Shown here one piece after another: positions 52,491 to 62,721 of a stretch of 64,000 nt of DNA. The DNA comes from Phnomibacter ginsenosidimutans (GTDB lineage Bacteria; Bacteroidota; Bacteroidia; Chitinophagales; Chitinophagaceae). Every line of letters starts with the position of its first letter. Within the stretch, counting starts at the first letter, position 1. The notes under the pieces are model-generated. The model made no database searches and had not been told where the DNA came from. It saw nothing but the letters and a program-made list of their open reading frames with translations. The position numbers and the translations under genes were made by a program. The stretch is taken from assembly GCF_009740285.1 (NCBI RefSeq), contig NZ_CP046566.1, positions 124,001-188,000 on the forward strand, given 5' to 3'.

Positions 52491-55400
52491 ATGTTAGTTC
52501 AACCTTCTTTCCGGCTGTATGGTTTCGCTTCTTGTTTGATGCTGATGGCATTAGCCGGCTGCAAACAACAAAAAGGCATGTTCGAATCAGTGCCAGCCAC
52601 TGATACGCATATTGAATTTGTGAATGAACCTGTATCGAAAGATTTACTCAGTATTTTATACTACCTCTATTATTACAATGGTGGCGGCGTTTCTGCCGGC
52701 GACATCAACAACGATGGATTAACTGATGTGTATTTTACCGCCAATACATTGAGCGGTAATAAGCTCTATCTCAACAAGGGCAATTTTCAGTTTGAAGACA
52801 TTACTGAAAAGGCCGGCGTAGCTGGTACTAATGAATGGAGCAGCGGCACTACCATGGCCGATGTAAATGGCGATGGGCTACTAGATATTTATGTTTGCGC
52901 CGTAAGCCAGCATTATGGTTTGAATGGTGCCAATGAATTGTACATCAACAATGGCAACCTTACGTTTACGCCTTCGGCGGCCAAGTATGGGTTGAATTTT
53001 GCAGGCCTTAGTACACAGGCTGCATTTTTTGATTACGACCAGGATGGCGACCTCGATTGCTACCTGCTCAATCATTCTAAAAAACCACATGCCAATGTGG
53101 TAGATACCATCAACCGCCGCAAAGTAGATGCTACTGCCGGCGATAGATTGTATCGTAACGACCTTGTAAACGGGCAAATGCATTTTACCGATGTATCGGC
53201 ACAGGCGGGCATTTACCAAAGCAGTCTTGGTTATGGTTTGGGATTGGCTGTTGCCGATTTCAACAACGATGGCTGGGACGATATTTACGTGGGCAACGAC
53301 TTCCACGAAAATGATTACTACTACCTCAACAATGGCAACGGTACTTTCAGCGAAAGTGGTGCTGCGCATTTCAAACATTATAGCCGCTTTAGCATGGGCA
53401 ACGATGCGGCAGACATCAACAATGACGGACAAACGGATTTGATAACGCTGGACATGCTGCCGCCCGATGAAAAAACCATGAAGACCTATGGTAGCGACGA
53501 AAACCCCAACGTGTACAAATCCAAGCTCGGTATGAATGGCTACCAGCATCAGTTTTCAAGAAACGTGCTGCACATGAACAATGGCGATGCGGTAAGCTTC
53601 AGCGATCAGGCATTGCTACGCGGTGTATCGGCTACCGACTGGAGTTGGTGTCCGCTGTTTGCAGACTTCGACAATGACGGGCAAAAAGATTTATTCATCA
53701 GCAGCGGTATTGTAAAGCGGCCGGTCGATCTCGACTATGTGCAGTTTGTGAGTGCCATGCAGGCGCAAAAAAACCTCGACATCACCGATAAGTTTGACGA
53801 AGAAACCATAGCCAAAATGCCGGATGGCAGTTCGCATCCTTTCTTTTTCAAAGGCGATGCGGCCAATGGTTTTACCAACATGAGCAAAGAATGGGGCACA
53901 GCAAACCTCAAAGGATATTTTAATGGAGCCGCCTACGCCGATCTTGATAATGATGGCGACCTCGACATGCTGGTGAATGTGCTGAAAGGCAAAGCTTTGG
54001 TACTGAAAAACAATGCGCCTAAAAAGAACAGTATGAGTATTTCATTGAAAGGGAGTGCTGCAAACACCAAAGGCGTTGGAGCCAAAGTATATGTGTATGC
54101 TGCAGGCCAAATGCAAATGCAACACCTGATGCCCACCCGTGGCTTCCAATCGTCAAGTGATATGGTATTGCACTTTGGTTTGAACGATGCAACAGTAGCA
54201 GATAGTGTGTTGGTAGTATGGCCCGGCAATAGTTACGAAGTGCAATTCAAAGTGCCCGCCAACAAGCCTCACCAATTGCAGCAAGCCAATGCCAAAGCGG
54301 GTTTCGACAGGCAAGCATATTTTCCTGCTGCGGCACCTGTGTGGGAAGATGCAACTGCAACAAGTGGGATCGAACTGGCGCCATACAGAAAATGATTTTG
54401 TAGACTTCAACCGGCAATACCTTATTCCGCATGCACAGTCAACAAGAGGACCACGACTGGCAGTAGCGGATGTAAACAACGATGGACTCGAAGACTTTTT
54501 TGCCTGTGGTGCACATACACAGCCGGGTGTGCTCATGCTGCAGCAACGCAATGGCAGTTTTGCGGCAGCTAACGTTCCTGCATTGCTGAGCAATGCTGTA
54601 AGCGAAGATGTAGATGCTTTGTTTGTAGATGTAAACAAAGACGGCTTTAAAGATTTATACGTAGTAAGTGGCGGCAATGAACTGGATAGCGGCACTACTG
54701 CACTGGCCGATCATTTGTACATCAACGATGGCAAAGGTGGATTTACTGAATCAACACATCCTTTACCGTTGCCCCGCACCAATAAATCATGTGTTGCCAG
54801 CAGCGATGTAGATGGCGATGGCGACATGGATTTATTTGTAGGTGGTCTCGCTAATTCGGTGCGGTATGGTTATCCGCAAGATGCTTATCTGTTGCTGAAT
54901 GATGGAACCGGAAAATTCACTAACGCTACTGCACAGCAAATCAATCTCAGCCAGTTGGGCATTACAACCAGCGCCGCATTTGCCGATGTAAACGGTGATG
55001 GCACGGAAGACCTGATTGTAGCGGGAGAGTGGATGCCGGTGGTTGTATTCATCAATCAGAAAGGAACATTTACCAAGCAAGAAATAGCAGGCAGCACTGG
55101 CCTGTGGCAAAACATACAGGTAACTGATGCTAATGGTGATGGCAAGTTAGACATACTGGGCGGCAACTGGGGGCTCAATAGCAAGTTGGCATCAGGCAAA
55201 AATGGACCGGTGAAATTGTATGTAAAAGACTTTGATAAAAACGGTAGTGTAGAGCAAGTGATGGCCTACACAGTAGATGGCAAGGAATACAGTTTTCTGG
55301 CAAAAGATGAATTAGAAAGACCATTGCCCGTATTGAAAAAAGCTTATCTCACTTATGGCGAAGTGGCCGGCGAAACGGTGCAATACATGTTCTACGATTT

Positions 55401-55791
55401 GTTTAAAGACTATTACGAAACAAAAGCAGAAACACTGGCCTCAAGTGTATTCATCAACAATGGAAAAGGAAGCTTTAGCATACAACCATTGCCGAAAGCC
55501 GTACAGCAATCACCGCTCTTTGCATTTGTGAAAATGCCCGATGGAAAAGCGGTATGGACGGGCGGTAATTTTTATGGAACTGTTCCTTACGAAGGCCGCT
55601 ACGACGGGCAGCTGTTTACAGGGTTGCAGTTGGGCAGCAACATTACCACTACTGCAACCTTGCCCTGGCTGGGCGGCGAAATGCGGGATGCCAAATGGAT
55701 ATTGGTAAATGGCCAATTGAAATTATTGATAGCCCGTAATAACGCACCCCTATTGCTGCTGCAAATGCCCGGCAACGATCAACGTAAATAA
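52491..55791 (+). CDS. FG-GAP/VCBS repeat lipoprotein (CRTAC1-like, ASPIC/UnbV), frame broken at GATCGA (54368-54373)
   Basis: About 1100 residues when repaired. The start carries a lipobox (LMALAGCKQQ). Many FG-GAP repeats with calcium-binding loops follow (GDINNDGLTDVYF, ADVNGDGLLDIYV, DYDQDGDLDCYLL), then an ASPIC/UnbV-like module (PTRGFQSSSDMVLHFGL), then a second FG-GAP propeller (LAVADVNNDGLEDFFA). The first frame reads ATSGIELAPYRK and stops at 54395. The other frame gives NWRHTENDFVDFNRQYLIP from the same spot, GGGATCGAAC (54366-54375), needing one base removed. Upstream ATGs (52419) lie in the terminator. Such proteins are surface-bound and often accompany SusCD; role uncertain. Confidence 0.85.
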
Positions 55792-55838
55792 CCATAACCT
55801 ATACCGATGGTTAGCATCGGGAAAAATTTACCTATACT

Positions 55839-57305
55839 ATGAAATTCTTAAGTAACACACTGCACAAAAAATGGGTTCGACAATCCTTTTTGCTCACAGG
55901 TATTGCTGCTGTGGCAGCCATTGCCATTGCCTGCAATAAGAAAAACAATCCTTCGCCAACGCCAGAGCCAACGCCTACCGGCGAAGTAGAACAATGGATT
56001 ACCCGTGCCGATCAAACATTGCTGTTGAACAAAGCCGACAAGTTGTTGCCTTTTGTAACCACCAGTAATACCAATGCCAACATTGAGATTACAGAATCGA
56101 CCACTTACCAAACAGTAGATGGCTTTGGCTATACACTCACAGGTGGTAGCGCCTATCTCATCAACTCGATGAGTACAACAGAAAAAAACAATCTGCTGAA
56201 CGAACTCTTTGGCAATAGTGCTACATCAATAGGTGTGAGTTACTTGCGCATTAGTTTGGGTGCCAGCGACCTGAGCCCATTTGTATTTAGCTACAACGAT
56301 TTGCCTGCCGGCCAAACCGATGAAACACTCAGCAAGTTTAGCCTGGCTGCAGACACGACCGATTTGATTCCGGTACTCAAGCAAATTCTTACCATCAATC
56401 CCAATATCAAAATCATGGCTTCGCCTTGGAGCCCGCCTACATGGATGAAAACAAACGGCAACAGCGTTGGTGGTTCATTGCAAGAAAAATATTATGCTGT
56501 GTATGCCCAATATTTTGTGAAGTACATCCAGGCCATGAAAGGCCGCGGCATTACCATTGATGCGGTAACAATTCAGAATGAGCCTGAGCATGGCGGCAAC
56601 AATCCCAGTATGCTCATGAACGAAGCACAGCAAACGGCTTTTATCAAAAACAATTTGGGCCCTGCTTTCAAAGATGCCGGCATCACTACTAAAATCATTA
56701 TTTGGGATCACAACTGCGACAGACCAAACTATCCTATCACCGTGATGAATGATCCGGATGCAAAAAAATACATCGATGGTTCAGCGTTCCATTTGTATGC
56801 CGGCGATATTTCTGCACTGAGCACTGTACGCAATGCACACCCAGATAAGGCGCTGTATTTTACCGAGCAATGGACAGGTAAAAATGGCAGCTTCGATGGT
56901 GATTTGAAATGGCATATCCGCAATGTGATTATTGGCTCTATGCGCAACTGGAGCCGCGTTGCATTGGAGTGGAACCTCGCCAACAATCCGCAGTTTGGTC
57001 CGCATACACCCGGCGGTTGTACCGAGTGCCGTGGTGCCCTCATGATTAACGGCGATCAGGTAACACGTAACGTGAGCTATTACATTGTGGCGCATGCCTC
57101 CAAGTTTGTGCCGGCTGGTTCTACCCGCATAGAAAGCATTGGCCCCGGCAATCTGGCACATGTAGCTTTTAAAACACCTGCCGGTAAAAAAGTATTGCTG
57201 GTGCTCAACGACAATGGCTATGCAGTCAACTTCAATATTAAAATCAATGGCAAATGGGCAGTGGCACAATTGCCTGCCAATGCAGTGGGTACATACGTGT
57301 GGTAA
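55839..57305 (+). CDS. GH30 family glycoside hydrolase, lipoprotein
   Basis: A 488-residue lipoprotein (lipobox Cys32, followed by a Pro-rich linker). The GH30 (beta/alpha)8 core shows QTVDGFGYTLTG, ASPWSPPTWMKTNG, the acid/base IQNEPEH (Glu248) and the nucleophile YFTEQW (Glu343), then a C-terminal beta domain. GH30 enzymes include beta-1,6-glucanases and glucosylceramidase-like beta-glucosidases; the subfamily cannot be fixed by eye. It faces outward as a lipoprotein, so it probably makes the first cut. It is 48 bp after the FG-GAP gene and 56 bp before a second GH30. Confidence 0.92.
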   Translation: MKFLSNTLHKKWVRQSFLLTGIAAVAAIAIACNKKNNPSPTPEPTPTGEVEQWITRADQTLLLNKADKLLPFVTTSNTNANIEITESTTYQTVDGFGYTLTGGSAYLINSMSTTEKNNLLNELFGNSATSIGVSYLRISLGASDLSPFVFSYNDLPAGQTDETLSKFSLAADTTDLIPVLKQILTINPNIKIMASPWSPPTWMKTNGNSVGGSLQEKYYAVYAQYFVKYIQAMKGRGITIDAVTIQNEPEHGGNNPSMLMNEAQQTAFIKNNLGPAFKDAGITTKIIIWDHNCDRPNYPITVMNDPDAKKYIDGSAFHLYAGDISALSTVRNAHPDKALYFTEQWTGKNGSFDGDLKWHIRNVIIGSMRNWSRVALEWNLANNPQFGPHTPGGCTECRGALMINGDQVTRNVSYYIVAHASKFVPAGSTRIESIGPGNLAHVAFKTPAGKKVLLVLNDNGYAVNFNIKINGKWAVAQLPANAVGTYVW

Positions 57306-57361
57306 GCAATAGCAATACAAGTCCGTTATATTTTATACAACCAACCATAAAGCAATAGAAC

Positions 57362-58819
57362 ATGAAAAGATTGATTGCAGGTGTAGCAGCCACCATGTTG
57401 CTGGCATGCCAAACTTCACCCAGTGAGAAAGGAACAGCTGCCACATTTTCAACAGAAGGCAAGCAGGTAATTGTTGTAACCACTGCGGATAGCACCGACC
57501 TGCGCCTGACCGTAAATGATACACTCAGCTTTACCGACATGGCACAGCCTGTAGAGTCGCAGGTGCTGGTGTTTGTAGATCCGGGCAAAGAGTTTCAGCA
57601 CTACGAAGGCATTGGCGCAGCACTGACGGATGCATCGGCAGAAACCTTTTACAAATTGCCCAAGGCGGCACAGGATGAATTTTTGAAAGCACATTTCGAT
57701 AAGCAAAATGGTATTGGATACAACTTTGCCCGCACCAATATCAACAGCTGCGATTTTAGCAGCGACATGTACACGTATGTACAAGATGGCGATAAGGATT
57801 TGAAAACATTCGACATTGCCCACGATAAAAAATTCAAGCTGCCTTTTATCAAAGCATCTATTGCTGCAGCAGGTGGCAAGCTCAATTTGTTTGCCAGCCC
57901 TTGGAGTCCGCCGGCGTTTATGAAAGACAACAACGACATGTTGAAAGGCGGCAAACTGAAGCCGGAGTTTTACAGCTCATGGGCCATGTATTATACCAAG
58001 TTTATCAAGGCCTACGAGGCAGAAGGCGTACCGGTGTGGGGCATCAGCATTCAAAACGAACCCATGGCAACACAGCGTTGGGAGAGTTGCATTTACACAG
58101 CCGAAGAAGAACGTGATTTCCTGAAAAACCATCTGGGACCTACCATGGAAAAAGAAGGTTTGAAGGATAAAAAAATTATTGTGTGGGACCACAACCGGGA
58201 TCTCATTTATCAGCGGGCACAAACCTATTTCAACGACGCAGCTGCATCGAAATACATTTGGGGTATTGGCTTTCACTGGTACGAAGACTGGAGTGGTGGC
58301 CTGCCCATGTACGACAACATTCGCCGTGTGCATGAATCATTTCCTGACAAGAATATTTTCTTTACCGAAGGTTGTGCCGAAAGCTTTGACAGCACCCGTT
58401 ACAAGGCATGGGTATTGGGCGAAGAATATGGCCGTAGCATGATTAATGATTTCAACAACGGTATGGTTGGTTTCACCGATTGGAACATTTTGCTCGATGA
58501 AACCGGCGGTCCTAACCACGTGCAAAATTTCTGCTTTGCACCCGTGCATGCTGATACGCGTACAGGCCAGTTGATTTACACCAATGCATATTACTACATC
58601 GGTCATTTTTCAAAATTCATTCAGCCTGGTGCCAAGCGGGTAGCTGCTGCAGCAAGCCGTAGTCAGTTACTTACTACTGCTTTCCGCAATCCTGATGGAA
58701 AATTGGTTGTCATCGTGATGAACCAAAGCGATAAAAAAACGCCTTACCATCTTTGGATCAATGGCAAAGCTGCTGAAACAGTTGCACTGCCACACTCTAT
58801 TACCACACTGTTGTTATAA
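57362..58819 (+). CDS. GH30 family glycoside hydrolase, second copy
   Basis: A 485-residue GH30, lipobox-like LLAC (Cys16) near the N-terminus. Core phrases are QHYEGIGAALTDASAETFYKLP, FASPWSPPAFMKDNND, the acid/base SIQNEPMATQRWESC (Glu233) and the nucleophile FFTEGCAES (Glu336). It is clearly diverged from its neighbour; QRWESC and the IGFHWYEDW region resemble glucosylceramidase-like members more closely. The two may act on different parts of one glucan. The PF10091 gene starts 9 bp after its stop. Confidence 0.92.
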   Translation: MKRLIAGVAATMLLACQTSPSEKGTAATFSTEGKQVIVVTTADSTDLRLTVNDTLSFTDMAQPVESQVLVFVDPGKEFQHYEGIGAALTDASAETFYKLPKAAQDEFLKAHFDKQNGIGYNFARTNINSCDFSSDMYTYVQDGDKDLKTFDIAHDKKFKLPFIKASIAAAGGKLNLFASPWSPPAFMKDNNDMLKGGKLKPEFYSSWAMYYTKFIKAYEAEGVPVWGISIQNEPMATQRWESCIYTAEEERDFLKNHLGPTMEKEGLKDKKIIVWDHNRDLIYQRAQTYFNDAAASKYIWGIGFHWYEDWSGGLPMYDNIRRVHESFPDKNIFFTEGCAESFDSTRYKAWVLGEEYGRSMINDFNNGMVGFTDWNILLDETGGPNHVQNFCFAPVHADTRTGQLIYTNAYYYIGHFSKFIQPGAKRVAAAASRSQLLTTAFRNPDGKLVVIVMNQSDKKTPYHLWINGKAAETVALPHSITTLLL

Positions 58820-58828
58820 AAACATAAC

Positions 58829-60500
58829 ATGAAATATTCGTTGAAGCCATACATTCTTGTGGGTGTGATGTTTGTGGGTTTTGCTGCTTGTAAAAAAGGC
58901 GGCGAAACCCCGGCACCACCACCAGCACCCGCCAAACTCCGGCTCATTAATGCCACGCTGGACAACAGTGTGGGCAACACTTTTACCAACACTTCGCTGA
59001 CGCCTGTACTGCGGTTCAACTTTTCGGAAAAAGTAGATAAAGCCTCTGCAGCCAGTGCTTTTGGCATCGCCAACACGTTGGGCATTGCTGCACCAAGCAG
59101 TATTTCATGGGAGCGTGGCGATAGCACATTGGTGCTTCAGCCCAATGCACCATTGGGGGCTTTAACCAAGTATACAGGTATTGTATCTAATGTGCTGAAG
59201 TCTGCAGCGGGGGGCGCATTAACCGAGGCAGCTGTCGTGGAGTTTATTACCCGCATCGATTCTACGGCTAAGTTTCCTACCATTAGTGATGAGGCGTTGC
59301 TCACCCTGGTGCAGCAGCAAACTTTCAAATACTTCTGGGACTTTGGTCATCCTGTGAGTGGGCTGGCCCGTGAAAGAAATACAAGTGGTGATTTGGTAAC
59401 CAGTGGTGGTAGTGGCTTTGGTATTATGAGTATGGTAACGGGCGTACACAGGGGTTTTGTAACCCGTACGCAAGCCTTGCAGCGCATTCAAACCATGGTT
59501 ACTTTTTTGAAGGATAAAGCGCAGAAGTTTAAGGGCGCATTTCCACATTGGCTCAATGGCAACACCGGTGTGGTGATTCCGTTTAGTGCTAACGATAATG
59601 GTGCTGACCTTGTAGAAACATCTTTGTTGTCGATGGGCCTGATTACAGCAAGGCAATATTTTAATGATGCCGGTGCTGCTGAATCACAACTACGCAGCGA
59701 CATCAACAGCATTTTGGATGGCATTGAATGGAACTGGTTTCGCAAAAACAATGAGCAGGTATTGTACTGGCACTGGAGCCCCGATAAAGGCTGGGCCATG
59801 AACCTGAAAATTCAGGGCTGGAACGAGTGTTTGATTACCTACGTGATGGCGGCCAGTTCTAAAAATTACAGCATACCCGATACCGTGTATCAAAAAGGCT
59901 TTGCCAGAGATGGGGCGATGCGAAATGGAAAAACTTTCTACAACAATAAGCTGCCCTTGGGCAGCGATTTGGGTGGCCCTTTGTTTTTGTCGCACTATAC
60001 ATTTCTCGGCATCAATCCAAATGGGTTATCCGATCGAGTATGCCAATTATTGGGAGCAAAACGTAGCCCACAGCAAAATCAATTATGAGTATTGCAAAGC
60101 CAATCCGCTGGGCCGCTGGGGCTATAGCGATAAAAGCTGGGGCCTTACTGCCAGCGATATTCCGGGTGGATATACTGCCAGTAGCCCAAGTAATGATGTG
60201 GGTGTGATTGCCCCAACAGCTGCGATTAGTGCCATGCCTTACACACCTGCAGAAAGCATGGCAGCCCTGAAGTTTTTTTATTACACCATGGGCGATAAAA
60301 TCTGGAAAGAATACGGTTTTGTAGATGCCTTCAAACTGCCCGATTTGTGGTTTGCTTCTTCCTTCCTTGCTATCGACCAGGGCCCGCAAATCATCATGAT
60401 TGAAAACTATCGCAGCGGTTTGTTGTGGAACCTGTTTAGCAGTGCCCCCGAAGTAAAAGCGGCATTGAAAAAACTTGGATTTACTGCGCCGTATTTGTAA
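58829..60500 (+). CDS. PF10091 glucoamylase-like/GH144-type glucanase, frame broken at GATCGA (60032-60037)
   Basis: About 557 residues when repaired. Lipoprotein start (FAACKKGG), an Ig-like/Big_5-type domain (about 35-145), then the (alpha/alpha)6 enzyme: LVQQQTFKYFWDFGHPVSGLARER, GGSGFGIMSMVTGVHRGF, FPHWLNG and HWSPDKGWAMNLKIQGWNE. The first frame ends GINPNGLSDRVCQLLGAK and stops at 60088. The other frame resumes YANYWEQNVAHSKINYEYCKANP and continues to PDLWFASSFLAIDQGPQIIMIENYRSGL. Joining at CGATCGAG with one base removed gives LSDRYANYWEQN, the family sequence. PF10091 includes GH144 endo-beta-1,2-glucanases; substrate not certain. Confidence 0.88.
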
Positions 60501-60539
60501 GCATGTTCGGCAATACGTACCATTGAAAATGCCAGCAAC

Positions 60540-62264
60540 TTGTCTGACACCTCTCATATACACATCAACACCGGCGGGAAGGACTCGCATACCTACGATG
60601 CCATTGTAATTGGCAGCGGCATCAGCGGTGGCTGGGCTGCCAAAGAGCTGTGTGAGCAAGGCCTCCGTACACTGGTACTGGAGCGGGGCCGCAATGTAGA
60701 GCACATCAAAGATTATCCAACATACAACCTCGATCCATGGCAGTTTCCGCACCGTGGCCGCATGCCCAAAGAAGCCCTCGATAAAAACCCGCTGATTAGT
60801 AAAGCGGCAGGCTATGCAGAAGACACGGCTCATTTTTTTATTCAGGATAGCGATCATCCTTACATACAAGAAAAACCTTTTGACTGGATACGGGGCTATC
60901 AGGTAGGCGGCAAATCACTTACGTGGGGGCGAAGCTGCCAACGCTGGAGCGATTGGGATTTTACTGCCCCTGTCCGCTATGGTTATGGTATTGAATGGCC
61001 CATAGGTTACAATGATATAGCACCATGGTACAGCTATGCCGAACGTTTTATCGGTGTGTGTGGTACGGCAGAAAATATTGAGTCGATGCCCGATGGCGAA
61101 TTTTTACCCGGCTATGAACTCAACTGCATTGAACAACAGTTGCGCAGGACTATAAGCAACAAATTCAAGCGGCATTATATTACTGGCAGGTGGGCACAGC
61201 TCACCGAGCCTACTGCATTGCATGTACAGCAAGGCCGCGGCCAATGCCAAAACAGAAACCTCTGCATGCGGGGCTGTCCCTTTGGCGGCTATTTCAGCAG
61301 CGTTACCTGCACCTTGCCATGGGCACAAAAAACCAATAACCTCACCATTCGGCCGCACAGTGTGGTGCATTCTATTATTTACGATGAGCAATTGCAAAAA
61401 GCCACCGGTGTAAGGGTAGTGGATGCACAAACAAAAGCAGTGACTGAATATTTTGCCCGCATCATTTTTGTAAATGCATCGGCACTCAACAGCAATCTGA
61501 TTTTACTGAACTCCACATCCAATCGTTTTCCCAATGGCTTGGGCAACGATAACGGACTGATGGGCAAATACATTTGCTTTCACAATTACCGGGGAAGCAT
61601 GGGCGCCACTTTTGAAGGTTATAAGAATCAGTATTTCTATGGCAAAAAGCCGGCCGAATGTGTGATTCCCAATTTCAGAAACCTGAAAGAAAGAGATGCG
61701 GATTTTGTAGGGGGCTATGTCATTTTCAGCGGTGGCTACCGGTCGCGGTTGGATTACGACATGCCGGATGGTATTGGCGCAGCTTACAAAGATGCGCTGA
61801 GTGAACCCGGCCCATGGGGTGCCTACATGTACATGCAGGGCGAAACCATTCCCAAAGCAAGCAATCACGTACGCCTGAGCAATGAGCATAAAGATGCGTA
61901 CGATATGCCACTGCTCATTACATCGGTCGGTTACGATGAGAATGATGACAAGATGGTGCAGGACTTTCTGCGGGAAGGAAAAGCCATGATGGAAGCCGCC
62001 GGTGCTGTAGAAGTTCACACGCATGACAGCCAACAATCACCGGGCCTCGACATACATGAAATGGGTGGTGTACGGATGGGCAAAGACCCCAACACTTCAT
62101 TGCTGAATGCTTTTAACCAATTGCATCAATGCAAGAACGTGTTTGTAACCGATGGTGCCTGCATGACAAGTACCGGCAATCAGAGTCCGAGTATTTTATA
62201 CATGGCGCTTACCGCAAGAGCAGCGCAGTATGCCGCCGCCGAAATGAAAAAAGGAAAATTGTAA
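60540..62264 (+). CDS. GMC family oxidoreductase
   Basis: A 574-residue flavoprotein of the glucose-methanol-choline group. Dinucleotide-binding IVIGSGISGGWAAKEL at about 22-37, VGGKSLTWGR, a Cys-rich insertion (CQNRNLCMRGCPFGGYFSS), and the C-terminal DGACMTSTGNQSPSILYMALTARAA with the family's active-site region. It probably oxidises a sugar or sugar alcohol. The frame opens with TTG at 60540. An ATG at 60529 is one base out of frame; adding one base there would give a plausible start MPANLSDTS, so a seventh indel is possible. It is followed 3 bp later by a DoxX gene. Confidence 0.9.
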   Translation: MSDTSHIHINTGGKDSHTYDAIVIGSGISGGWAAKELCEQGLRTLVLERGRNVEHIKDYPTYNLDPWQFPHRGRMPKEALDKNPLISKAAGYAEDTAHFFIQDSDHPYIQEKPFDWIRGYQVGGKSLTWGRSCQRWSDWDFTAPVRYGYGIEWPIGYNDIAPWYSYAERFIGVCGTAENIESMPDGEFLPGYELNCIEQQLRRTISNKFKRHYITGRWAQLTEPTALHVQQGRGQCQNRNLCMRGCPFGGYFSSVTCTLPWAQKTNNLTIRPHSVVHSIIYDEQLQKATGVRVVDAQTKAVTEYFARIIFVNASALNSNLILLNSTSNRFPNGLGNDNGLMGKYICFHNYRGSMGATFEGYKNQYFYGKKPAECVIPNFRNLKERDADFVGGYVIFSGGYRSRLDYDMPDGIGAAYKDALSEPGPWGAYMYMQGETIPKASNHVRLSNEHKDAYDMPLLITSVGYDENDDKMVQDFLREGKAMMEAAGAVEVHTHDSQQSPGLDIHEMGGVRMGKDPNTSLLNAFNQLHQCKNVFVTDGACMTSTGNQSPSILYMALTARAAQYAAAEMKKGKL

Positions 62265-62267
62265 AAG

Positions 62268-62663
62268 ATGATGAAGTCATTGTTATCAGGTAAAAGTTGG
62301 CCTACAGCAAATGTGTTGCTGTTGTTGAGATGGGTCTATGCTATTTTTCTCATCATACATGGTTGGCAAATTTTTGATGCAACTGCTATGCATGACTTTA
62401 CACAGTGGGGTATGTTCAAAGCGTATCCGTTTTTACCCTACGTAGGAAAGGGTGCAGAGTTGTTGGCCGGAGTATTGTTACTCATCGGATTCCTTACCCG
62501 GGTAGCTGCTTTGCTGTCTGTTGGCACTTTTCTCTTTATCACATTTTTTGTAGGTAATGGACAGTTTTGGATGCAGGATCAGCACCCATTTTTATTGGCC
62601 ATGTTTGGCCTACTTTTTTTATTTACAGGGCCCGTAAAATATTGTGTAGATAAAACTGCCTGA
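62268..62663 (+). CDS. DoxX family membrane protein
   Basis: A 131-residue four-helix membrane protein (helices about 15-35, 60-80, 82-100 and 108-125) of the DoxX family. Typical parts: LLRWVYAIFLIIHGWQIF and GAELLAGVLLLIGFLTRVAALL. It may carry electrons or support the adjacent GMC oxidoreductase as its membrane partner; this is a frequent pairing and an inference here. Spacing of 3 bp implies translational coupling. Confidence 0.85.
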   Translation: MMKSLLSGKSWPTANVLLLLRWVYAIFLIIHGWQIFDATAMHDFTQWGMFKAYPFLPYVGKGAELLAGVLLLIGFLTRVAALLSVGTFLFITFFVGNGQFWMQDQHPFLLAMFGLLFLFTGPVKYCVDKTA

Positions 62664-62721
62664 TTTGTATTATCAGCATTAAATGATAGAACGATGCTTG
62701 CAGTAATTAAAAGCTAGAAAG

